Below are positions 16,703-26,417 of a DNA stretch of 64,000 nucleotides, in pieces. The position numbers and the translations under genes are program-made. The first letter of the stretch is position 1, and every line of letters starts with the position of its first letter. The notes under the pieces were generated by a model. That model was given only the letters and a program-made list of their open reading frames with translations. It had not been told where the DNA came from and made no database searches. The stretch comes from Phycisphaeraceae bacterium (GTDB lineage Bacteria > Planctomycetota > Phycisphaerae > Phycisphaerales > UBA1924): contig JAHBXI010000002.1 in NCBI GenBank assembly GCA_019636515.1, positions 372,001-436,000 of the forward strand, given 5' to 3'.

Positions 16703-17365
16703 TCATCCGCCCGCGGAATCCGGCGCCGGCGGGGCGGTGGGGGGCTCATCCGCGGGTGCGGCGGAGAGGTTCAGTTTCGCGCGGATCGTTGACGCGATCC
16801 GTGTGGCGAGCCGGGTGTCGGGTTCGAGTTCGACCGCGTACGTCGGGTACTTCGACGCCGCCTCGGGCGAGGGGTCGCGCGTGAACGTGCTCTGGTTGAT
16901 CGACTTGGTGTTGACCCGCCACCCCGGGCGCTGGATCCGCTCGACCGTGACCGCGACGCGGGCCACGACCGGTCCGTCGAAGTCGCGCAGGTCGGGCTGG
17001 TCGGCGGCTTTCGCGGCGGCGGGGTCACGCGTGGTCCGCCCGACCGGTTGATCCGCCGGCACGAAGGTCACGCGAACGAACCGGCGCTGGCGGTTGATGA
17101 AGTCTTCCCACTCCTGGTCGAGTCCCGACTGCTCGGGATCCCAGGGCGTGGCCAGACCGGACGAGGCTTTGGTTGCGGTGGTAATCACACCCGAGGCGGC
17201 ATCGACTCGGTCGAGAGAAAAATCAAAGTCGCGGAGTGAGGCTCGCGTGGCCTCAAAGGCCTGGGAATACGAACCCGCCGGGATCTGGACGGTTGGAGAA
17301 CCCGACCGGGCGCATCCGGTCAGGGCGGCCGCGAGGGCGAGGAGAATCGCCGGAAAGCGTGTCAT
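16703..17365 (-). CDS. Predicted lipoprotein
   Basis: A 220-residue protein with a signal ending in the lipobox LTGC (MTRFPAILLALAAALTGC), so it should be lipid-anchored. ATG 17365 overlaps the stop of the acyltransferase gene (ATGA, 17362-17365), proving the start well and implying coupling. The mature part is soluble, rich in charged residues, with a central strand-rich region (RFVRVTFVP, PVVARVAVTVERIQ) and a Pro/Ala-rich end. I do not recognise a family. Downstream of a phospholipid acyltransferase, an envelope role is a guess. Confidence 0.75.
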   Translation of the reverse strand: MTRFPAILLALAAALTGCARSGSPTVQIPAGSYSQAFEATRASLRDFDFSLDRVDAASGVITTATKASSGLATPWDPEQSGLDQEWEDFINRQRRFVRVTFVPADQPVGRTTRDPAAAKAADQPDLRDFDGPVVARVAVTVERIQRPGWRVNTKSINQSTFTRDPSPEAASKYPTYAVELEPDTRLATRIASTIRAKLNLSAAPADEPPTAPPAPDSAGG

Positions 17366-18144
17366 GCGCCGAGCGTATCGTGCCTGAGGCGGGACCGCAC
17401 ATGGCCGCCGGTCGCGTCCTTCCCCGGCCCTTCTCGGAACCGCGGTTGATCGTTGGCCGGCCAGCCCGTCCAATCGATGTATCGCCGGCGCAGGTCTTCG
17501 GTGATCTCCGCGGCCGGCCTGTTCCCGTACCGTACCGGCGGCAGGAACCGGATCGTCGACCGCGAACGTCGGAACAGGCTCGACCACGCGTGGTCCACCT
17601 GCGGGGTTCCATCCACGACCACCGGGAGTACCTGGGCTCCCGAACGAGCCGCCAGAAGCCCCACCCCCGGATGAAACGGCAGCACCTGCCGCGGGGGTCT
17701 TTCGATCGCGCCCTCTGGAAAAATACCGACTACCCCCCCGTTGGCCAGGTGCCGCAAGGCCCGGCGGATCGCGGAGGTATCTCGGCCGAAGCGGTCGACG
17801 TTGATGACCTCGAGCCAGTCCCACGCCCATCGCAGGAACCCGACCTGCATGTCGGACGCCATCATCCAACGGATCTCAAACGGGCAGGCTGCCTGTACAA
17901 GGATCGGGTCGATTCCCGCGGTGTGATTCACGACCAGAATCGTCCGGCGATGGCCGCCGGAACCGGGGATATTCTCGGCCCCGACGATCCGGAGGTTGTG
18001 GACGGCCCGGACGTACCACCCAGCGACCATCAACGCCATCCCCCAAATGACATCCTGGCGTGCGTTTTTGACGACGCGCCTGGAAAACTCCGCCAGGGCG
18101 ATGGCCAGGGCGAGAATGAGTATCAGCCAGACCGAACCGGGCAC
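17362..18144 (-). CDS. 1-acyl-glycerol-3-phosphate acyltransferase-like (PlsC family)
   Basis: A 260-residue membrane-associated acyltransferase. An N-terminal hydrophobic helix (VWLILILALAIALAEF) precedes the motifs of the family: NHTAGIDP (HX4D catalytic dyad), then VDRFGRD, FPEGAIERPPR (substrate-binding) and VVVDGTPQ. The reaction is acyl transfer to a lysophospholipid on the inner face of the membrane. The exact acceptor is not decidable. It is first in a two-gene unit with the lipoprotein and divergent from rarA. Confidence 0.88.
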   Translation of the reverse strand: MPGSVWLILILALAIALAEFSRRVVKNARQDVIWGMALMVAGWYVRAVHNLRIVGAENIPGSGGHRRTILVVNHTAGIDPILVQAACPFEIRWMMASDMQVGFLRWAWDWLEVINVDRFGRDTSAIRRALRHLANGGVVGIFPEGAIERPPRQVLPFHPGVGLLAARSGAQVLPVVVDGTPQVDHAWSSLFRRSRSTIRFLPPVRYGNRPAAEITEDLRRRYIDWTGWPANDQPRFREGPGKDATGGHVRSRLRHDTLGA

Positions 18145-18243
18145 GGGCTATGTTAGCGTCCAATAGCGTGGAATCGAGAGTCGCGTCGGGGTGCGTTCCA
18201 TGGAGGGCATCGGGAAGCGGCGAACAGATGGCTACCATGCGAT

Positions 18244-19686
18244 GTGAGCGATCTTTGGGCGAGCAAGAGGTTCGAGGCTCGGCGGTCGGTCGAGCCGCTC
18301 TCGATCCGCATGCGTCCGAGGACGATCGATGAGGTGATCGGCCAGGCCCACATCCTGGGACCCGGCAAAATCCTTCGCCGGATGATCCTGGGGGGCACGC
18401 TCTCGAGCCTGATCCTGCACGGGCCGCCGGGCACGGGAAAAACGACCCTTGCCGAGGTCATCGCGGCGGCCACGGATCGCCACTTCGAGCGAGAGAACGC
18501 GGCCAACGTGAGCGTGAAGCGGATCCGCGAGGTGATCGACGCGGCGGCGGAGCGGCTGGAGTCATCCGGCCGACGGAGCGTGCTGTTTCTCGACGAGATC
18601 CACCGATTCAGCCGGGCGCAGCAGGATGTGCTGCTCGGGGACGTGGAGCGTGGGACGATCACGCTGATCGGGGCGACGACGCAGAACCCGCTCTTTGCGG
18701 TCAACGCCGCGCTGGTGAGCCGATCGACGCTGCTTGGGCTTGAGCCATTGTCGATCCAGGAGGTTGTCACGCTCCTGCGGCGAGCGATCGCCGACCCTCA
18801 CCGCGGCTTTGGCCGACTGGAGATTCGTGCGGACGAGGAGGCGTTGACGGCGTGGGCGGTGATGTGCGACGGGGATGCCCGCCGCGCGCTCAACGCGCTG
18901 GAGGTCGCGGTTCTTTCCTCGCGTGAGGCGGTCGGTGGGCCGGCGCCATCGAGCGGGGCGACCGGAGAGATCCGCATCGACCGATCGGTGGCGGAGGACT
19001 CGATCCAGCGGAAGGCCGCGGTGTACGACGGGACCGGCGACGACCATTACGATTCGATCAGCGCGATGATCAAGTCCATCCGGGGGAGCGACCCCGACGC
19101 CGCGGTGTACTGGATCGCTCGGATGCTCGACGCGGGGGAAGATCCACGGTTCATCGCCCGTCGGCTGGCGATCCTGGCGAGCGAGGACGTGGGCAACGCG
19201 GATCCTCGCGGGGTGGTGATCGCGGCCGCCTGCTGGGAGGTGGTGGAGCGGGTGGGGATGCCCGAGTGCCGGATCACGCTCAGCCAGTGCGCGTGCTATC
19301 TGTCGCTGGCGCCAAAGAGCAACGCGAGTTACGTGGCCATCGAGGAGGCGACGGCGGACGTGCGGACGGGGCGGACGGTGGCGGTTCCGGTGTCGATCAA
19401 GGACGGGAACGTCCGGCGTGCGTCGGACCTTTCGGCATCAAGCCCGACGGCCGGCGGCGAAACATACATCTATTCACACGACCTTCCGCCCGTTGGCGGC
19501 GTGGGGGGCATCTCCGGCCAGGATTACCTCGGGGTTGCGCGGGAGTACTACCGCCCGGCCGGCCTGGGAGAGGAAAAGCGGCTGGCCGAAAGGCTCGACC
19601 TGCTGCGCCGCGCGAGGCGAGAAGCGAAAGGCCCGGGCAGAACGGGTGGCGCGAATGGCTCCGATAACCTCGGAGCGACGGCCTGA
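18244..19686 (+). CDS. rarA: Replication-associated recombination protein A
   Basis: A 480-residue AAA+ ATPase acting at stalled replication forks (RarA/MgsA, WRNIP1 family). It begins at GTG 18244 (no in-frame ATG nearby). Walker A GPPGTGKT is at 60-67 and Walker B LFLDEIHRF at ~114-122; sensor-1 ATTQNP and the arginine-bearing VSRS follow. The C-terminal half has the tetramerisation/helical region with DHYDSISAMIKSIRGSDPDA, AVYWIARMLDAGEDP and SEDVGNADP, all diagnostic of RarA rather than clamp loader subunits. Length is about 30 residues above E. coli RarA. Divergent from plsC. Confidence 0.96.
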   Translation: MSDLWASKRFEARRSVEPLSIRMRPRTIDEVIGQAHILGPGKILRRMILGGTLSSLILHGPPGTGKTTLAEVIAAATDRHFERENAANVSVKRIREVIDAAAERLESSGRRSVLFLDEIHRFSRAQQDVLLGDVERGTITLIGATTQNPLFAVNAALVSRSTLLGLEPLSIQEVVTLLRRAIADPHRGFGRLEIRADEEALTAWAVMCDGDARRALNALEVAVLSSREAVGGPAPSSGATGEIRIDRSVAEDSIQRKAAVYDGTGDDHYDSISAMIKSIRGSDPDAAVYWIARMLDAGEDPRFIARRLAILASEDVGNADPRGVVIAAACWEVVERVGMPECRITLSQCACYLSLAPKSNASYVAIEEATADVRTGRTVAVPVSIKDGNVRRASDLSASSPTAGGETYIYSHDLPPVGGVGGISGQDYLGVAREYYRPAGLGEEKRLAERLDLLRRARREAKGPGRTGGANGSDNLGATA

Positions 19687-19798
19687 CCGGGCTTTGTTCA
19701 GCGGCCGCGCGTGCGATCCGGATGGAGTTGGTCATGGCGAGCGAGCCTCGGATCGATTCGATCGGAGCGCGTCGAGCGCGCGAGCGGAGGTGTTCGCC

Positions 19799-21178
19799 AT
19801 GAAGCAGACCTGTTCTGTTCGATTTGGAAGCGTGTGCATCGCCGCGGCCGCGGCGTGGCTGTGGTGTTCGGAATCGGCCCTGGGACAGGCGTTGGCGGAG
19901 GTGGTCTCTGGCGCCAAGACGACGCTCTTCGTCACGCCCTCGGGGAGCGACTCGAACAACGGCCAGACGATTCGGACGGCGTACCGGACGATCCAGAAGG
20001 CGGTGAACAGCGTGCCGCGGCCCGGGACGGTGATCGTGGTGGCCCCCGGCGTCTACGCCGAGACGATCACGTTTACGTCGTCGACGCGAAAGGGAAATAA
20101 AGCCCTGCCCATGTGGATCGTCGGCGACGTCAAAGGCACGGCGACGGGTTGGCCGGCGGGGGAAGTGGTCATCGACGGCGGCGGCTCGCTCGCGTACGGC
20201 CTGCTCTTCAACGCGGGGTCTCACTGGGGGTTTGGCAGCCTGCGTTTCACGGGCCAGACCACGGCGAACGTGATGACGGACGCGTCGGGCGTCTCGGACA
20301 TCGAGTTCGACTCGTGCATCTTCGATGTCACGCCGCAGTGGGGGGTCTATTTCGCGAACCACGGCAACCTTGAACTTCGGAGCAACACGTTTACGCGCTC
20401 GGCCGCTTCGGGACACGCGACGTACCTGTACCAGACGTCGGGGAGCGAGATGGTTGTAACGGGGAACCGGCTCTCGATGACCGGCGGGGACTATCTCTCG
20501 TCGGGGTACCGCCGCGGTGAACTGATGTCGGGGGGAACCCGGTCGTCGTCGGCGGGGTACGCGTACGGGATCATCGCGATGGCGGCGGTCCCCGGGTCGA
20601 TGACGATGACGATCCAGAACAACGTGGTCTCCGACGCGTACCTGGGCTTGTACGTGTACAACTTCGGGAACAAGCAGAAGGCAAGCGTGGTCTGCTCGAA
20701 CAACACCGTCGTCGGGTGCTACTACGCGCTGTACCTTGCCACCGATGACAAGACCACGGCGACGATCACGAACAACATCGCCGGGGACTCGTACGTGAGC
20801 ACGTACATCCAGTCCAAGAACGCGGTGCTCGACGGCCACCTGGCGTACGGCATGACGTACGACCCGTGCGGCGGGAGGTCGTGGAGCGGGTGTTCGTACG
20901 TCACGGTGGCGAAGATGGGCGAGGTGATCCTCAACCAGCCTCCGTCGTTTGCGGATCCGTCTCGCGGGGATTTCTCGCTCACGGGGACCGTGGGGATCGA
21001 TGCGGGAACGCCGACCGGGGCGCCGGCGACGGACGTGACCGGCAAGCGTCGGCCCGTGGACGGCGACGGCGACGGCGTGGCCCGCGTTGATGTCGGGGCG
21101 TTCGAGTCAGAGCCCGGCGAGCGGCGCAAGGCGGTCCGGATCATCCAGTGGCGCGAGATGGGCGCGGACGAGGAATAG
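19799..21178 (+). CDS. Secreted right-handed beta-helix protein
   Basis: A 459-residue exported protein. ATG 19799 has GGAGG 8 bases upstream (19786-19790) and starts a signal peptide (MKQTCSVRFGSVCIAAAAAW); the longer frame upstream overlaps rarA and is not credible. Residues ~40-100 (LFVTPSGSDSNNGQT, YRTIQKAVNSVPRPG, VVAPGVYAETI) are the start of a DUF1565-type parallel beta-helix, followed by repeated short strands such as NNVVSDAYLGLYVYN and NNTVVGCYYALYLA, where Asn ladders are expected. Such folds bind or cleave polysaccharides, but no catalytic set is identifiable. It has no dockerin or PEP-CTERM tail. Confidence 0.82.
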   Translation: MKQTCSVRFGSVCIAAAAAWLWCSESALGQALAEVVSGAKTTLFVTPSGSDSNNGQTIRTAYRTIQKAVNSVPRPGTVIVVAPGVYAETITFTSSTRKGNKALPMWIVGDVKGTATGWPAGEVVIDGGGSLAYGLLFNAGSHWGFGSLRFTGQTTANVMTDASGVSDIEFDSCIFDVTPQWGVYFANHGNLELRSNTFTRSAASGHATYLYQTSGSEMVVTGNRLSMTGGDYLSSGYRRGELMSGGTRSSSAGYAYGIIAMAAVPGSMTMTIQNNVVSDAYLGLYVYNFGNKQKASVVCSNNTVVGCYYALYLATDDKTTATITNNIAGDSYVSTYIQSKNAVLDGHLAYGMTYDPCGGRSWSGCSYVTVAKMGEVILNQPPSFADPSRGDFSLTGTVGIDAGTPTGAPATDVTGKRRPVDGDGDGVARVDVGAFESEPGERRKAVRIIQWREMGADEE

Positions 21179-21232
21179 GGAGGCCGGAACGCCGGCGTCT
21201 GGGTCCGCTACGTCGCCCGTGCGAGGATGCCT

Positions 21233-22783
21233 TCACTCGGCCGGGACGCACCGGCCGCGCGACCAGGCACGCAGGTCGGCGATGTGTTCGGCCATGGTGA
21301 CCGAGAGCGGCGGCGACCCGGCGATCGAGTCGGCGATTCCCTGGGTGGTCAGTTCACCCCCGCGTGAGAAGGCCTCGTGCAGGGCGGAGGTGATGGCCTG
21401 CTCGATCTCGGCCCCGCTGAAGCCGTGGCTTGCCCGGGCCAGCGCGGAGAGGTCGAAGGCGGACGGGTCGCGTCCCCGCCTGGCGAGGTGGATATGGAAG
21501 ATCCGTGCCCTGGCGTCGGGCGATGGCAGATCGACAAAGAAGATCTCGTCGAATCGGCCTTTGCGGAGCAGTTCGGCGGGCAACGCCTCGATGTTGTTGG
21601 CGGTGGCGACGAGAAACACCGGGGCGACATGCTCCTGCATCCAGGTCAGGAGGGTGCCGAACATGCGCTGCGAGAGCCCGCCGTCGGTCGAGTGACTGGC
21701 GGCGGAGGCAAACGCCTTCTCGATCTCGTCGATCCAGAGGATGATGGGCGCCATGGCTTCGGCCTGCCTGAGCGCGCCCCGCAGGCGGTTCTCGCTTTCC
21801 CCGACGAAGCGGTCGTACAGCACCCCCGGGTCCATCCGGAGCAGAGGCCTTCGCCACGCGGTGGCCACGGCCTTGGCGCACAGGCTCTTGCCCGCGCCCT
21901 GGACCCCCAGCAGCAGGATCCCGCGCGGGGGGACAATCCCGAATTCCCTGGCCTTGGCGCTAAAACCGCGCTCGCGAGCGGCGAGCCATGATTTGAGCGC
22001 GGCCAGCCCCCCGATCTGATCCATGCTCGCCGGAGACTCGACGAATTCCAGCAGCCCCGAGGTCTGCAGGAGCCGGCGCTTGGAGGACAGGATCCCGGCC
22101 AGGTCCGACGCGTCGAACCGTCGGTCCTCCGCAACCACGTCGAGGATGACCTGCCGGGCCTGTCGGCGAGACAGGCCGCGGAGATTGGCGATGGCGGAGG
22201 CCACCTCTCCTCGGGTCACGGCGATCTCGACGGGCCGGTCCCGAGAGACCAGCCGGAGCGTGCCGCGCAGCACGGATTCGAGCGCTTCGTCGTCGGGGAG
22301 CGGCAGCGTGACCCGCGTCGCGGTGGTCGTGACGATCCCGGGAGCGTGCTCCTGGCCGTCGATCATCACGCAGATGCCCGAGGCACGCCGGATCCGCTCG
22401 ACCATCTCTCGCCATGCCCGCAGGCAGCGTGGCTCCTGGAGGTGCGGGGACAGGTCGAAGAACACGACCACCATGGGGGAGTGAATGCCCACGGCGATGT
22501 AGAGCATCGCGGCGGCCGGGTCGGTCGTGTCCTTCACGGGGGAGGCGCCATCGACCAGGCCGTCGCGGAGGCCTTCGGTGACGGTCCAGGTCTTGAGTTC
22601 CCCCAGGCGAGCCGCGTGGGCGGCCTCGACCACCTCGGCCAGGGCCTCTGGCTCCTCATCGGTCACGATCCTCAGGCACGGATGCCGGGAGATCATCAGC
22701 GACTTGAGAACCGAGGCTTCCATCGAGATGGTCCCGCTGCGGGCCGATCGACGCCCCGCTCGTTTCACCCGTTTGGCTGACAC
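21233..22783 (-). CDS. Ycf46-like AAA+ ATPase
   Basis: A 516-residue ATPase. The N-terminal half (20-250) is the non-catalytic domain seen in Ycf46-type proteins of cyanobacteria and plastids, followed by one AAA module: Walker A GVQGAGKS (293-300), Walker B IILWIDEIEKAF (~348-358), sensor-1 VATANN and arginine fingers LLRKGRFDEIFF. The GTG start at 22783 lacks a good ribosome site; ATG 22723 is an alternative. In cyanobacteria Ycf46 has been linked to CO2 use; here no photosynthesis genes are visible. It lies 34 bases after the M42 peptidase gene on the same strand. Confidence 0.82.
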   Translation of the reverse strand: MSAKRVKRAGRRSARSGTISMEASVLKSLMISRHPCLRIVTDEEPEALAEVVEAAHAARLGELKTWTVTEGLRDGLVDGASPVKDTTDPAAAMLYIAVGIHSPMVVVFFDLSPHLQEPRCLRAWREMVERIRRASGICVMIDGQEHAPGIVTTTATRVTLPLPDDEALESVLRGTLRLVSRDRPVEIAVTRGEVASAIANLRGLSRRQARQVILDVVAEDRRFDASDLAGILSSKRRLLQTSGLLEFVESPASMDQIGGLAALKSWLAARERGFSAKAREFGIVPPRGILLLGVQGAGKSLCAKAVATAWRRPLLRMDPGVLYDRFVGESENRLRGALRQAEAMAPIILWIDEIEKAFASAASHSTDGGLSQRMFGTLLTWMQEHVAPVFLVATANNIEALPAELLRKGRFDEIFFVDLPSPDARARIFHIHLARRGRDPSAFDLSALARASHGFSGAEIEQAITSALHEAFSRGGELTTQGIADSIAGSPPLSVTMAEHIADLRAWSRGRCVPAE

Positions 22784-22817
22784 GCCGACCAGCGCCCCAT
22801 CGCGGAGGCCGACCCTA

Positions 22818-23978
22818 TTACCCCACCGCCTCGAGATACGCGGCGAGAACGTCGCGAGCGGCCTTGAGGTCGCCGGTGTCGATCATCTCCGTCACCGTAT
22901 GTATGTAGCGGGTTCCGACGGTAATGCCCACGGCCCTGGCGCCCGCCGCGGCCTGCTGGGCCGCCGCCCCGTCCTGTCCTCCGGCGGCGAGGATGGTGCG
23001 CTGGTACGCGATCCGGCGTTTCTTGGCAAGGTCCTCGAAGTCTTTGACCAGGCGATGGTCGGCGATGAAGGACGAGTCCTTGATGTGCAACCCGAAGCCG
23101 CCGCCGCTCCTGGTGACCCACTCCTCTTCGGGCACGCCGGGCGTGTCGCACGAGAGCGTGACATCGATGCCCAGCCCGATGTCGGGCGCCACGGCGTGGC
23201 TCGCGGTCTTGGCCCCGCGCAGCCCGACTTCCTCCTGCACCGTGAACGCGACGTACACCTCGCAGGCGTGACCCGCCGAGGCCGCGTCGAGCAGGCGGAT
23301 CGACTCGATCCCGAGCCAGCAGGCCACCCGGTTGTCCAGGGCCTTGGAGACGAACTTGTTGCCCACGGCGATCGCCGGTTCGTTCATCACCACGTAATCC
23401 CCGACCTTGACCTTTTTCTTGACGTCGTCGGCGGGCAGGCCGATGTCGACGAAGAACTCCTTCGCTTCAGGGACACGCTCGCGGTCCTTGGGGCTGGAAA
23501 TGTGGATCGGTCGTCCGCCGGGGTTCATCACCCCGTGCATGTCACCCCCGTCGGTGACGACCGTGACGCGCCGGGAGAAGAGGTTGCGCGTGTCGAAGCC
23601 GCCCGCGGCGTTGAGCCACAGGAATCCGTTCTTGTCGATGCTTGACACGTAGAAGCCGATCTCGTCCATGTGACACAGGAGCATCACGCGGGTCGCGCGG
23701 CGGGCGGCGGGGCGACGTCCCTGGCGTCCTTTTCCACCCCTGGTTCCGGCCCTGGGTCCACGGCGGCAGATCAGCGACCCCATCGGGTCGGTCAGAACTT
23801 CGTCGAACAGCGACCCGCCGGACGGACCCGGGCGCGCGATCTCGGACTCGATCAATGCCCGGACTCGCTCTTCCCTCCCGGGGACGCCGGGGGTCTCGCA
23901 GAGGCGTTTGAGAAGGTCGAGGTTGATCGACGGCGCGGTCCTCTTCGCGGAAGACGAACGAGATGAGGCGGTTGGCAT
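22818..23978 (-). CDS. M42-family metallo-aminopeptidase
   Basis: A 386-residue cytoplasmic dinuclear-metal aminopeptidase of the TET/CelM family. ATG 23978 is preferred (AGGAG ten bases upstream) over the TTG at 23999, which itself overlaps that site. Ligand motifs in order: LLCHMDEIGF (His, Asp), KALDNRVAC (bridging Asp), TVQEEVGLRGA (catalytic Glu and Glu ligand), SCDTPG (Asp) and YIHTVTEM (His). A basic insert near residue 80-95 (RGGKGRQGRRPAARRA) is unusual. It probably trims peptides released by the proteasome-like or other proteases. Confidence 0.92.
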   Translation of the reverse strand: MPTASSRSSSAKRTAPSINLDLLKRLCETPGVPGREERVRALIESEIARPGPSGGSLFDEVLTDPMGSLICRRGPRAGTRGGKGRQGRRPAARRATRVMLLCHMDEIGFYVSSIDKNGFLWLNAAGGFDTRNLFSRRVTVVTDGGDMHGVMNPGGRPIHISSPKDRERVPEAKEFFVDIGLPADDVKKKVKVGDYVVMNEPAIAVGNKFVSKALDNRVACWLGIESIRLLDAASAGHACEVYVAFTVQEEVGLRGAKTASHAVAPDIGLGIDVTLSCDTPGVPEEEWVTRSGGGFGLHIKDSSFIADHRLVKDFEDLAKKRRIAYQRTILAAGGQDGAAAQQAAAGARAVGITVGTRYIHTVTEMIDTGDLKAARDVLAAYLEAVG

Positions 23979-24109
23979 GGTCGGAACGCTCCTGGACAAA
24001 AAAGATCGACGCCGCCGGATCCCAGCCGTCGGGCGTGTCGTTCACGATGATACCGGATTGGCGTGCGAGGCAGTGGCCCCGTGCCGCCGATCCGCCGGGC
24101 CGGGTCGGA

Positions 24110-25624
24110 TCACGCGGCATGGCCGGCGTTTTCCGCGGGATCGGCGGGGCGACGCGTGGGCGCGGGCACGCACGCGGGAAGGTCGACGATCATCGTCGTC
24201 CCCTGCATCCAGACCGATTCCAGCCTGATCGAGCCCCCCAGCGCATCGACGGCGTTCTTGACGATCGCCAGGCCAAGCCCCGTGCCGCGGCTTGTGGTCC
24301 CTCCGGACCGGGACGGATCCGCCTGGTAGAAACGCTCGAAGATGCGTGGCTGCGCGGCGAGGGGTATGCCCGGGCCACGGTCGATCACGGTCAGCCGGGC
24401 GTCCCACGGCGCGGATTCACCGCCCTGGGCGTGGACCGCCTCGGCGACGACCCGGATGGTTGTTCCTTCGTTGGCGTACTTGACCGCGTTCTCGATCAGG
24501 TTGCGCAGGATCAGATCGATCAATCTCGAGTCGGCGATGATCGAGCGCAGCCGCGGGTCAATATCAAAGCGGAGTTCAAGGGATCGACGTTCGCAGGCGG
24601 GCAAGAAGTCCGTGGCCAGGGCGTTTACAAGCGTTGCGATCGGGACGGGGGAGCGATCACGGTCCGCGTCGGGGGCGTCGAGCCGCGAGAGGTCGAGCAG
24701 GTCGCGGATGAGTTCCTCGAGCCTCCCGACGTTGGTGGCGATCATCCGGTGCAGCCGCCCGCGAAGCACGGGGTCGTCCGAGTCGTCAATCAGGGTTTCA
24801 ACGGCTCCGCGTATGGACGAGAGCGGGGTCCGCAGTTCGTGCGAGGCGTTGGCGACAAAGTCGGTCTGCACCTGGCTCGCGGAGGCAAGTTCGGTGATAT
24901 CGCGGAGCGTGACGACGGCGGCGGAGGCCGAGGGATCGACCGAATCCCCCGGATCCGCGCGAGAAAGACTCCACTCGACGGGCGTGGCGGTGACCTCGTA
25001 CGAGCGCGCGCCGGTCGCCCGGGCAAGGCGAACCGTCGCGTGGGCGGGTTCCCCTCGGCTGGCCCGGGCGTGGAGCGCGACCAGGTCGGCCGACGTGAAC
25101 AACTCATCGATCGTGCGACCGACCAACCGTACGGATCCACGGCCCAGGAAGGTCTCGGCGGCGTGGTTCCAGAGGCGGACCGCGCCGCGTGGGTCGGTGA
25201 CCAGGATCGGTTCGCCGACCGAGTCGAGAACCTTGCGGAGGGTGTCGCGCTCGTCGGAGAGCATGGCGAGGGCATCCCGTGCGAACCGGAGGACCTGGCC
25301 GGGGTCGTCCCTGGACGGCGCCGCGACGATGCCACCGAGCATCGGCGCCGCGTCACGAGCCGCTTGGGACAAGTCAACGAGCATGTCGTGATCGGTCTGC
25401 TGGACAGAGAGTGATCGCGACCGACGCGATCGATCGAGCACGCCCTGGAAGGCGGTCGCGACGCACAGAAGCAGGGCGACCCACCACCAGCCGTCCCAGA
25501 ATGCACCCAGGAGGCAGGCGATGGCCGTGGCGGTCAGAAGAATGAATGGAAAGGGCGCGCTGCTCCGGGCGGCCGCCCGGGAATCGACTCGGTCACCTGG
25601 TTTTTCGGGGACTCGGGTCGGCAT
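24110..25624 (-). CDS. phoR: PhoR-type sensor histidine kinase
   Basis: A 504-residue membrane kinase paired with the upstream response regulator. Two adjacent hydrophobic segments (FPFILLTATAIACLLGAFW and WWVALLLCVATAF) anchor it with almost no periplasmic loop, as in PhoR. A PAS region follows (GEPILVTDPRGAVRLWN), then HisKA with ANASHELRTPLSSIRGAV, phosphorylated His 262, and HATPase motifs NLIENAVKYAN, VIDRGPGIP, GTGLGLAIVK. The start is uncertain: ATG 25624 lies 58 bases after the phoB stop, while a TTG at 25711 would overlap it by 29 bases. Lacking extracytoplasmic sensing, it may read the phosphate transporter state through a partner, as known for PhoR. Confidence 0.87.
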   Translation of the reverse strand: MPTRVPEKPGDRVDSRAAARSSAPFPFILLTATAIACLLGAFWDGWWWVALLLCVATAFQGVLDRSRRSRSLSVQQTDHDMLVDLSQAARDAAPMLGGIVAAPSRDDPGQVLRFARDALAMLSDERDTLRKVLDSVGEPILVTDPRGAVRLWNHAAETFLGRGSVRLVGRTIDELFTSADLVALHARASRGEPAHATVRLARATGARSYEVTATPVEWSLSRADPGDSVDPSASAAVVTLRDITELASASQVQTDFVANASHELRTPLSSIRGAVETLIDDSDDPVLRGRLHRMIATNVGRLEELIRDLLDLSRLDAPDADRDRSPVPIATLVNALATDFLPACERRSLELRFDIDPRLRSIIADSRLIDLILRNLIENAVKYANEGTTIRVVAEAVHAQGGESAPWDARLTVIDRGPGIPLAAQPRIFERFYQADPSRSGGTTSRGTGLGLAIVKNAVDALGGSIRLESVWMQGTTMIVDLPACVPAPTRRPADPAENAGHAA

Positions 25625-25682
25625 GGCGATGGCGAACCTGCCTTGCCCGAGGGGTTCATCGTGGTTCGGGCGATCCGGGCAT

Positions 25683-26417
25683 TCACAGATTGGGGGAGGA
25701 TTCGGCCTCAATCAGGTCGTCGGTCTCGGCCGATTCGGTCATCCGATATCCGACCCCGCGGACGGTCTTGATCATGGCCGAGTGCGGCCCGAGTTTCTTG
25801 CGGATCGAAGTGACGTGAACGTCGATGGTGCGCTCGGTCACCGTGACGCCCGGCCCCATGGCCCGCTGCATGAGGACCGGCCTTGAAAGGATACGCCCCG
25901 CGGCCTGGATCAGGGCGCACAAAAGCCGGAACTCCGTGAGGGTCAGGCGCATGGGCTGGCCGTCAACGGTGGCCTGGTGCGTGTCGGTGCTGAGTTGGAT
26001 ACTTCCCAGCGAGAACAGTTTTTTTGAGGCGGCGGGCTTGGCGGTTCGGCGGAGGACGGCTTCGATCCGCGCCAGGAGGACACGCATCGAGAAAGGCTTG
26101 GCGATGTAGTCGTCGGCTCCCATGGTGAGGCCGGCGAGTTGATCGTTCTCGGTGCCCTTGGCGGTGAGCATGATGATCGGGATGTCGGCCGTGGCGGGGT
26201 CGGTCCTGATCCTGCGGGCGACCTCGATCCCCGAGACCTCGGGGAGCATGAGGTCAAGCAGGATGAGGTCGGGGGGGGCGGCGGCGATCGCGGCGAGCGC
26301 CTGGCGGCCGTTGAGGGCAACGGAGGTCTGATAACCTGATTTCTCGAGATTAATGGCGATCAGGTCGGTGAGATCCTTCTCGTCATCGACAATCAGGATA
26401 TTTTTGTGTCCATTCAC
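25683..26417 (-). CDS. phoB: PhoB-type response regulator
   Basis: A 244-residue OmpR/PhoB-family transcription factor. The receiver domain (1-125) has the acidic pair DD11-12, phosphoacceptor D55 in LILLDLMLPE, and K107 in IAKPFS. The C-terminal winged helix shows FRLLCALIQAAGRILSR, TVTERTIDVHVTSIRKKLG and IKTVRGVGYRM. It is cotranscribed with the kinase. Neighbouring OprP/OprO-type porins on the other side of a 599-base region support a phosphate-control role, but this is contextual; the sequence alone gives only OmpR family. Confidence 0.9.
   Translation of the reverse strand: MNGHKNILIVDDEKDLTDLIAINLEKSGYQTSVALNGRQALAAIAAAPPDLILLDLMLPEVSGIEVARRIRTDPATADIPIIMLTAKGTENDQLAGLTMGADDYIAKPFSMRVLLARIEAVLRRTAKPAASKKLFSLGSIQLSTDTHQATVDGQPMRLTLTEFRLLCALIQAAGRILSRPVLMQRAMGPGVTVTERTIDVHVTSIRKKLGPHSAMIKTVRGVGYRMTESAETDDLIEAESSPNL

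Noticed and set aside
16703..17869. A 388-codon frame extending the lipoprotein gene upstream
   Set aside because: The extension overlaps the acyltransferase gene in another frame; the real start at 17365 has a lipoprotein signal and an ATGA overlap.
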